A DNA stretch of 13,259 bases from an uncultured Clostridium sp. (GTDB lineage: Bacteria; Bacillota; Clostridia; TANB77; CAG-508). The translations under genes and the position numbers were made by a program. Under the pieces are notes generated by a model. The model saw nothing but the letters and a program-made list of their open reading frames with translations. It did no database searches and was not told where the DNA came from. The stretch lies in NCBI GenBank assembly GCA_958413095.1, contig CATYUF010000046.1, positions 1 through 13,259 of the forward strand, read 5' to 3'. How positions within the stretch are numbered: position 1 is the stretch's first letter; every line of letters starts with the position of its first letter. Below, in pieces: positions 8,404-13,259 of the stretch.

Positions 8404-9411
8404 TTAAATAATGTTATATTGTTTATGCTTGTTCGAAAATCTCTTTTTTGCTACATACCTTCCATGTATAAATTTAAATATTTGCTTAGGCGTTATTCTT
8501 TTTTTATTTTGAATAAATAAATTGTAGTAATATGATAAAATAAATTTTTTGCTATTGTTTATAATTATTTTTTTTGATATTTTTTTATCGTATTCTTTAA
8601 TTATATTAGGTATGATGAGCAATTGTTTGGCTTGAAGTATTCCTTTTTTAAGGGTCATTCTTCGTTTTAGAAAATGGATATACATGAATTCATCTGTATA
8701 TATTTTTTCTTTATAAAAGGATTTACTATATAATTTTCCATTTTCCCATGTAAATATTCTATGTCGATTCTTACTCATTTGTTCATTCTTAGAGTAGCTT
8801 AATATAAATTTAGGAGACCACGGGATAATATCTGCAAAAATTAATTCTGTATAGGTTCTTATTTTTTGTGCATTACAAATTATATTTATCCACTTTTCGT
8901 CGAAGAAATAATTTGTAAGGCTGTTTGTGGTAAAAAAATCTTTGTATATTTCTTTTTGATTAACAGGAGATTGATAAATGAATTTTAGTTTTTCAGTGTT
9001 TTTATATAATGTGGAATGTCCTAAATATCCTATTTTTTCATAATTGTTTAAAATATCATCAGTTAAAAAATTTCGTATATTACCCCATAGCATATCTAGA
9101 TCGCAATATCCCCAATAATCATAATTATTTAATTCTTCTTCAAATATATGTCCATAAGCAACTTTATAATCACATAAGCGATAAGGTGAAGGCACTAATA
9201 TTTTAAAAGGGAATTTAGATTGTATTTTAGATACTAATTCTGTAAAGGTCATATATGTAACTTTTACATTATTAGGATATTGATGTTCTGTTTTGTCATT
9301 TGTAAATAACAGCCAATCAATTGTAGGATTTAAAGCACAACTCTTCAACCATAAATCAAACATTTCTGGTAATTTACCAAAGTAGGGAATTATATATGCT
9401 ATTGTTTTCAT
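8404..9411 (-). CDS. DUF6625-type putative glycosyltransferase
   Basis: The 335-residue protein resembles an uncharacterised family common in Bacteroidales capsule loci (I recall it as DUF6625). It begins MKTIAYIIPYFGKLPEMFDL, with a WLLFTND segment (33-39), RLCDYKVAYGHIF (78-90) and YWGYCDLDMLWGN (99-111). The DLD at D104-D106 looks like the DxD metal/nucleotide-sugar site of GT-A transferases, and YLGHSTLYKN follows about 30 residues later. A sugar transferase role is inferred from this motif and from the surrounding transferase genes. The C-terminal 100 residues are strongly basic, which could place it at the membrane surface. It starts 84 bp after the GT2 gene and ends 2 bp before the fucosyltransferase gene. 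No specific substrate can be given. Confidence 0.75.
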   Translation of the reverse strand: MKTIAYIIPYFGKLPEMFDLWLKSCALNPTIDWLLFTNDKTEHQYPNNVKVTYMTFTELVSKIQSKFPFKILVPSPYRLCDYKVAYGHIFEEELNNYDYWGYCDLDMLWGNIRNFLTDDILNNYEKIGYLGHSTLYKNTEKLKFIYQSPVNQKEIYKDFFTTNSLTNYFFDEKWINIICNAQKIRTYTELIFADIIPWSPKFILSYSKNEQMSKNRHRIFTWENGKLYSKSFYKEKIYTDEFMYIHFLKRRMTLKKGILQAKQLLIIPNIIKEYDKKISKKIIINNSKKFILSYYYNLFIQNKKRITPKQIFKFIHGRYVAKKRFSNKHKQYNII

Positions 9412-9495
9412 TAAATAGTTTTTATAAATAAAATATTAGTGGGATATCTTACTGTTGTTTTTTGTTTTGCATCTTTGGTTGATGTGAATCGTTTT

Positions 9496-10422
9496 TTAAC
9501 AAAATATGTTACCTTTTCTAATTTCTTTGATTCTTGTTTTTTTTTCTTTGACAGCCTCTCGTAAATCATTGGGTGCTTCATGTTTCAAATATCTTCGAAG
9601 AAATTCTCCATAATCGGCCCATTCTGTTGCTAATTTTGAGATGAAATTATTTCCATGATGTTTGTAACGTAAGTATTCGCGATTCAGGATAATCATTCTT
9701 GTATGTTTTTGAGATGGAATTCTCCATTCTTGAGTAACATTATGTTTTACAATAACGCGATTAGACATAACACATTTAAAACCTTCTTGTTTTGCGTATT
9801 TGTAATATGAATATGAAAAATCTAAATCTTCGGGATAGGCATAATTTATGAGATGTTCATCCCATTTTAAATTCCATTTCCTTATCAAAAATGTACGATA
9901 TACAGAAAAGAATCCCATAGCCCACTCTGTATCAGTAATTGAATCAATATGGGTTGGGAATCGTCCATACATAGAAAGAGTTACATGCCCTATTTTACGT
10001 TTAAACCAATTTTTCTTCCAAAAGAGATAACCTAGAAATGATTGGGGTTTACTGTTATACCCCTCATTTATTCCAGCAAGCATAGCTACATTATTATTTG
10101 AAAATATGTCAATGATAGTGGATAAAGTATTTATACATATATCTACGTCATCATCCATTTGTATGACTAGGTCACTTGAAACCCAATCCATACCATAGTT
10201 TCTAGCTTTAGTTAAAGATGGTTGTTCTTGATGTAAATAAATACATTTGATACATTGCTTTTTGAGGAAGGCTTGAGTTGCCTCTATTATTGTTTCGTCT
10301 TGAGTTTGATCAACAATAATGATTTCTTGTGGTAATACATTTCCTGATACAATATGTGAGATCGTTCTTTTTAGGGACTCTAATCTATTCATTGTAGGAA
10401 TTACGATAGAAATTGAAAGCAT
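9496..10422 (-). CDS. Glycosyltransferase family 2
   Basis: The 308-residue protein has a GT-A fold N-terminus: ISIVIPTMNRLESLKRTI (4-21), EIIIVDQTQDET (33-44), LTKARNYGMD (70-79) and the metal-binding DDDVD (90-94). In the acceptor half, WAMGFFSVYR (167-176) and YPEDLDFSY (196-204) supply the conserved Glu-Asp pair, a likely catalytic base. No membrane helix is evident, so it is probably a soluble or peripheral cytoplasmic enzyme adding one sugar to the repeat unit. Donor and linkage are unknown. It begins at the ATG at 10422, only 1 nt after the end of the read-through extension of the upstream FrhB-like gene, which suggests that the upstream gene once ran right up to this start. An 84-bp gap follows. 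Confidence 0.9.
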   Translation of the reverse strand: MLSISIVIPTMNRLESLKRTISHIVSGNVLPQEIIIVDQTQDETIIEATQAFLKKQCIKCIYLHQEQPSLTKARNYGMDWVSSDLVIQMDDDVDICINTLSTIIDIFSNNNVAMLAGINEGYNSKPQSFLGYLFWKKNWFKRKIGHVTLSMYGRFPTHIDSITDTEWAMGFFSVYRTFLIRKWNLKWDEHLINYAYPEDLDFSYSYYKYAKQEGFKCVMSNRVIVKHNVTQEWRIPSQKHTRMIILNREYLRYKHHGNNFISKLATEWADYGEFLRRYLKHEAPNDLREAVKEKKTRIKEIRKGNIFC

Positions 10423-10423
10423 A

Positions 10424-10501
10424 TTATTTTATAAAGAGTTTAATTTTTCTTTTCATATTTTGAGAAATCCAACCTAAAAGAAATTCTTTTATTAGTGATT
10501 T
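10424..10501 (-). other. In-frame extension after the stop of the FrhB-like gene (probable lost C-terminal tail)
   Basis: After the TGA at 10504-10502 the same frame stays open for 25 codons, to a TAA at 10426-10424, 1 nt before the next start. The translation is protein-like, with hydrophobic and basic parts (KSLIKEFLLGWISQN, then MKRKIKLFIK). It resembles in character the basic-hydrophobic tail of the other FrhB-like protein in this window. I infer that the TGA is a nonsense change that shortened the protein. Confidence 0.5.
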
Positions 10502-11635
10502 TCATCTTTTTTTATAAAATAGATTCCTCATACCTTGATATCCTTTTTTTCGGAAACTGTCTAAATATAATGATCGAAGAGGATGTAAATGAGAAGGGTA
10601 TGATAACTGATGATTATATTTTGATATTCTATTTATATTAATAGGATGGCTTATTATTTCTCCTTGGGCTTCGCTCCAAAATTTTTTTCCTTTGGGGCTG
10701 TTAATTAATACGCATGATATTCCTTTTGAGAAATTAAGATCTCCTCCTTTGTTTATATCTAGTTCAGGGTATTCTTTTTCTATTCCCCAACAATCTCCTA
10801 TAGTAATATCCGATATTCTTTGAATAGTTGCATATGGGCATTCGTAACATGAGTCACGGCAGATTGCTGAGGAAAGGAATAATTGGTAATAGATAGAACG
10901 ATTATAATGGTGAGAAAAGGTTTTTATCTTTTGTTTTTTATTTGTTGTAGTATAATTGTAATAATAACCCCATCCTTTACTCTTATCTCTGAAATTAAAA
11001 CTTTGTATTTCTACTTTTTTTTTCTTTTCTATATAAGATATATATGATTGGAAGATTTTTGTATTAGGTGTTCCATGACATATAATGTCTATAGTAATTA
11101 AGTTGTCATAATTGCGTTGAAGATAATTTTTTAACCCACTTATTTGGCATGGTGTACCAGAATATAATACTTGAATACCTTTTTTTAAAAGTTTTTGAGT
11201 TTCATAATATGTATTTTGGGTATCTGCTTGTACGTATTTGCTACCTAATAAGGGCTGTAAATCTTTTAAGTTATTGGCTGATTTTATTATAGGTTTGTAC
11301 TTTCCTTGTATTTTTTCCATTGCACATCCGAAAACTACTCCACCTTTGAATATAATGTAAGTAGCCATAGAGGCGAACATTCCTCCGCTTGCACATTTTA
11401 TAATATTTTTGTTATTCCATGCAGCAGTAAATGCTATAATAGGAGTATTTTGGGGATTGGAATTTATGGGGCATACTTTTTCACATAAACCACATTCGAT
11501 ACATTTTTCTAAGTCAATTTTGGGATATGAAAATCCATATTCGTCTTCATGCATATTTATTGCTTTGCTGTGGCATATATTTATACATGCACCGCAAGCA
11601 TAACATTTTTTTTTAATTTTACTGAGATTAATCAT
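10502..11635 (-). CDS. FrhB-like iron-sulfur flavoprotein (coenzyme F420 hydrogenase/dehydrogenase beta subunit family), copy 2
   Basis: The 377-residue product has two N-terminal 4Fe-4S clusters (Cys11, 14, 17, 21 and Cys45, 48, 51, 55). The FrhB-type domain follows, with SGG (83-85), GSKYVQ (131-136), GTPCQISGLK (160-169), DIICHGTP (183-190), CRDSCYECPY (259-268) and RISDITIGDCWG (273-284). It parallels the protein at 398-1561 and is likewise placed directly after a pyruvyl transferase gene, here with an 8-bp gap. Its job is probably a flavin/Fe-S redox step linked to sugar modification; the substrate is unknown. The product appears about 26 residues short: its TGA is followed in frame by 25 protein-like codons. 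All cluster and domain motifs lie before the stop, so activity may persist. Confidence 0.9.
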   Translation of the reverse strand: MINLSKIKKKCYACGACINICHSKAINMHEDEYGFSYPKIDLEKCIECGLCEKVCPINSNPQNTPIIAFTAAWNNKNIIKCASGGMFASMATYIIFKGGVVFGCAMEKIQGKYKPIIKSANNLKDLQPLLGSKYVQADTQNTYYETQKLLKKGIQVLYSGTPCQISGLKNYLQRNYDNLITIDIICHGTPNTKIFQSYISYIEKKKKVEIQSFNFRDKSKGWGYYYNYTTTNKKQKIKTFSHHYNRSIYYQLFLSSAICRDSCYECPYATIQRISDITIGDCWGIEKEYPELDINKGGDLNFSKGISCVLINSPKGKKFWSEAQGEIISHPININRISKYNHQLSYPSHLHPLRSLYLDSFRKKGYQGMRNLFYKKR

Positions 11636-11643
11636 TGTATTGT

Positions 11644-12744
11644 TTAAGAGTACACGCTTTTTTTAAGTAATTGATTGAATGCTGACGATATTTTTCTATT
11701 TTTTTCATCTACGGGAGTGTAATTTATAGTTTCATTATACTTGCAAGATTTCCAATTATTAGAATCTAAAATTCGAGATTTTAGTCCAACAATTCCACAA
11801 ATATTAGTTATTCTGCTATTGGGCTTGGATGAAGACCCTGTAAATACCCAAAAAAGTTTGTGGAATATAAGAGAAAAAGCTACAGCATGGAAACTTGTTG
11901 TAATAATATATTCTGCGTTTTTTATTAGTCCAATGAATTCCGATGGTCCCCCTTCATAATAGGAAGTAAATCCATATTTTATGTCACGCAAATTTTTTAG
12001 TATTACTATTGCTTTATAACCCGACTCTTTTTGTACTTTTTGGGCAAAATCTCTTAAACCTGGTGTATCTCCGATAAAGTAGCATAAAATATATTTTTCT
12101 TTTATTGGATTTGCAGCTATGTTTTGCCATTCTTCTTTTTTTAAAAGGAATACAGGGTCTGCTACGACTTCTATAGGCCTTTGTATAATATTCTCAAGAT
12201 ACTTGGCACCAATATCTTCGCGCACTGATAATGCATCAAAATTAGATATATATTTTTTGAATATTTTATTTTCTTCTTCGCTGAATTGGTTAATTCCTAA
12301 ACTAGGAGCATAAGCAACTTTGCGACTATTGGTGCTGAAAGATAAAAAATAGTTTATATCTTGATCATCGCAATGAATGTTCCAAATTTGATCACTTCCA
12401 CAAATGCAAATATCATATTTTTGTGCATATTGTTTTAACTTATTTGTATCATTCCCTATTGTTTCAGACAGGGAGATATGTATGGATATGAACTTTTTAA
12501 ATGCTTTCTTTTTGTTTTTCAAAGCTTTTATATTCAATAATGTATGAATATTGCGTATAATGTTCATTATTGAAGAATTTGATTGAAAAAGATTATACAT
12601 CTTTTCTTGGGTTTCATTGTAGTAATCAATAGTTTCTACGTGAAATTTGGAATTTATGTTTTTTATATATTTATTTAATGCATAAGCTTGAAGTACCGAA
12701 CCGTAATTTTCAGCTCTATGATAAGTTATAATACCAATATTCAT
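11644..12744 (-). CDS. Polysaccharide pyruvyl transferase 2 (intact)
   Basis: The 366-residue protein matches polysaccharide pyruvyl transferases (PF04230) along its whole length: MNIGIITYHRAENYGSVLQA at the N-terminus, ICGSDQIWN (114-122), KVAYAPSLG (142-150), SVREDIG (173-179), VVADPVFLL (193-201), YILCYF (218-223), PSEFIGLIKNAEYIIT (267-282) and TSFHAVAFS (283-291). The family transfers pyruvate from phosphoenolpyruvate to a sugar hydroxyl pair, adding negative charge. Several relatives in capsule loci lack tested activity, so the exact reaction is inferred. It is the first biosynthetic gene after UpxY and precedes the FrhB-like gene by 8 bp. The ATG at 12744 is supported by the family-typical start. 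No promoter match was recognised just upstream, so transcription probably arrives from before upxY. Confidence 0.92.
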   Translation of the reverse strand: MNIGIITYHRAENYGSVLQAYALNKYIKNINSKFHVETIDYYNETQEKMYNLFQSNSSIMNIIRNIHTLLNIKALKNKKKAFKKFISIHISLSETIGNDTNKLKQYAQKYDICICGSDQIWNIHCDDQDINYFLSFSTNSRKVAYAPSLGINQFSEEENKIFKKYISNFDALSVREDIGAKYLENIIQRPIEVVADPVFLLKKEEWQNIAANPIKEKYILCYFIGDTPGLRDFAQKVQKESGYKAIVILKNLRDIKYGFTSYYEGGPSEFIGLIKNAEYIITTSFHAVAFSLIFHKLFWVFTGSSSKPNSRITNICGIVGLKSRILDSNNWKSCKYNETINYTPVDEKNRKISSAFNQLLKKSVYS

Positions 12745-13104
12745 AATATTTATATTAGAGTGTGTTGATTTTTAGCTTTTTAGACTAAATATTTGTATGT
12801 GTTTTTTTATTAGCTGGATAATAGATTATATCAATATGAGAAGATGGTTGTGTGTATAGATTTATCTTTTCTAATTATCTGTTTTATATTCCAAGAATTA
12901 GTTGAATAGTGAGAAATATATTATGATTAGTTCCATTCTTTTTTATTTCTCAAGAAAAGTCACTATCCTTTAATAAATTAATAATCAACAATATGAATCT
13001 AGAAAATTTCTTCCAATTAACCTCCTTTACGGCATGGAAAACGATCCCATTCACCAGCAAATAGATTTTATTTAACACTAACTGAATGATTTCCGTTGTA
13101 CTTT
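12745..13104. other. Intergenic junction between UpxY and the biosynthetic genes; no convincing gene
   Basis: This 360-bp stretch separates upxY from the first biosynthetic gene. The right third (about 13021-13104) keeps the mixed base composition of upxY; the rest is as AT-rich as the capsule genes, so the edge of the exchanged segment probably lies near 13020. A Shine-Dalgarno-like AAAGGAGG lies on the minus strand (13028-13021) without a usable start after it. A minus frame open from 13156 to 12950 (68 codons) lacks ATG. A 9-bp inverted repeat spans 12910-12952. The upxZ gene that usually follows upxY is not here. Confidence 0.6.
12910..12952. repeat. 9-bp inverted repeat, possible weak hairpin
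   Basis: TGAGAAATA (12910-12918) pairs perfectly with TATTTCTCA (12944-12952) around a 25-nt loop. It lies in the UpxY-to-operon leader. The stem is AT-rich and the loop long, so it is not a convincing terminator. It could be a pause or processing element, or chance. Confidence 0.3.
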
Positions 13105-13259
13105 TCAGGTCTGCTTGGATTGTCCAAGCATCTTCTCCACAAACCCCACCGGCATATCAACCCCCGCACATCCCAACAAATCCAGTCTCACCACCACTTT
13201 CGCCTTTCCATCCACTTCCACCAGTTCTCCTTCCAGACCCTTTAGCGGACCTTTGACCA
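13105..13259 (-). CDS. upxY: UpxY family transcription antiterminator, C-terminal end (partial)
   Basis: The last 50 codons of a gene entering from the right edge encode VKGPLKGLEGELVEVDGK, then KVVVRLDLLGCAGVDMPVGF and VEKMLGQSKQT before TGA (13107-13105). This is the KOW-type C-terminal domain of the NusG-like UpxY proteins of Bacteroides and relatives, including the GPLKGLEGE turn and the RLDLLGCA strand. UpxY proteins bind the elongating polymerase in the leader of their own capsule operon and prevent premature termination, and are encoded first in that operon. Orientation agrees: everything from here to 1565 is on the same strand. The N-terminal NGN domain is outside the window. Base composition is clearly less AT-rich than in the genes it controls, matching a conserved regulator next to exchangeable biosynthetic DNA. 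Confidence 0.88.
   Translation of the reverse strand, partial: VKGPLKGLEGELVEVDGKAKVVVRLDLLGCAGVDMPVGFVEKMLGQSKQT

Noticed and set aside
12745..12960. Bacteroides-type promoter (TTTG and TAnnTTTG boxes) before the first biosynthetic gene
   Set aside because: No matching pair was found on the minus strand; transcription more likely enters from upstream of upxY.
13033..13074. Short plus-strand frame starting ATGGAAAAC behind CCTCCTTT
   Set aside because: It is only 13 codons long and the purine-rich ribosome-site sequence is on the other strand, so it is not a gene.

Overview
The window looks like the variable part of a capsular or surface polysaccharide locus from a Bacteroidales bacterium, most likely Bacteroides or Parabacteroides. 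Three things point there: a UpxY-type (NusG-like) antiterminator end at the right edge, very AT-rich biosynthetic genes, and a tight minus-strand operon with 4-bp overlaps. The genus is an inference.

Right edge to left, in the direction of transcription (minus strand): the C-terminal 50 codons of UpxY (13259-13105); a 360-bp stretch with no convincing gene, where base composition drops from GC-rich to AT-rich; polysaccharide pyruvyl transferase 2 (12744-11644); an FrhB-like iron-sulfur flavoprotein (11635-10502) that appears to have lost its C-terminal tail to a stop codon; a GT2 glycosyltransferase (10422-9496); a DUF6625-type putative transferase (9411-8404); a GT11 alpha-1,2-fucosyltransferase (8401-7472); a Wzx flippase (7464-6103); a Wzy polymerase (6087-4648); two GT4 glycosyltransferases (4625-3513 and 3516-2389); and the N-terminal 70% of polysaccharide pyruvyl transferase 1 (2392-1565).

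The left 1.56 kb points the other way. It carries, on the plus strand, the C-terminal third of a pyruvyl transferase (about 40-405) and a complete FrhB-like protein (398-1561). Flipping about 46-1585 would join the two pyruvyl transferase fragments in frame, at a shared 7-bp TAAAGTA, into one protein of about 388 residues. It would also give the same gene order (pyruvyl transferase, then FrhB-like protein) as the intact pair at 10.5-12.7 kb. A local inversion that broke this gene is the main discovery of the window.

Working model: glycosyltransferases build a lipid-linked repeat unit that includes a fucose branch. The pyruvyl transferase/FrhB-like pairs modify sugars. Wzx flips the unit and Wzy polymerises it. 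UpxY promotes read-through of the long operon. No initiating sugar-phosphate transferase or export gene is visible, so the locus must continue outside the window or use genes elsewhere.
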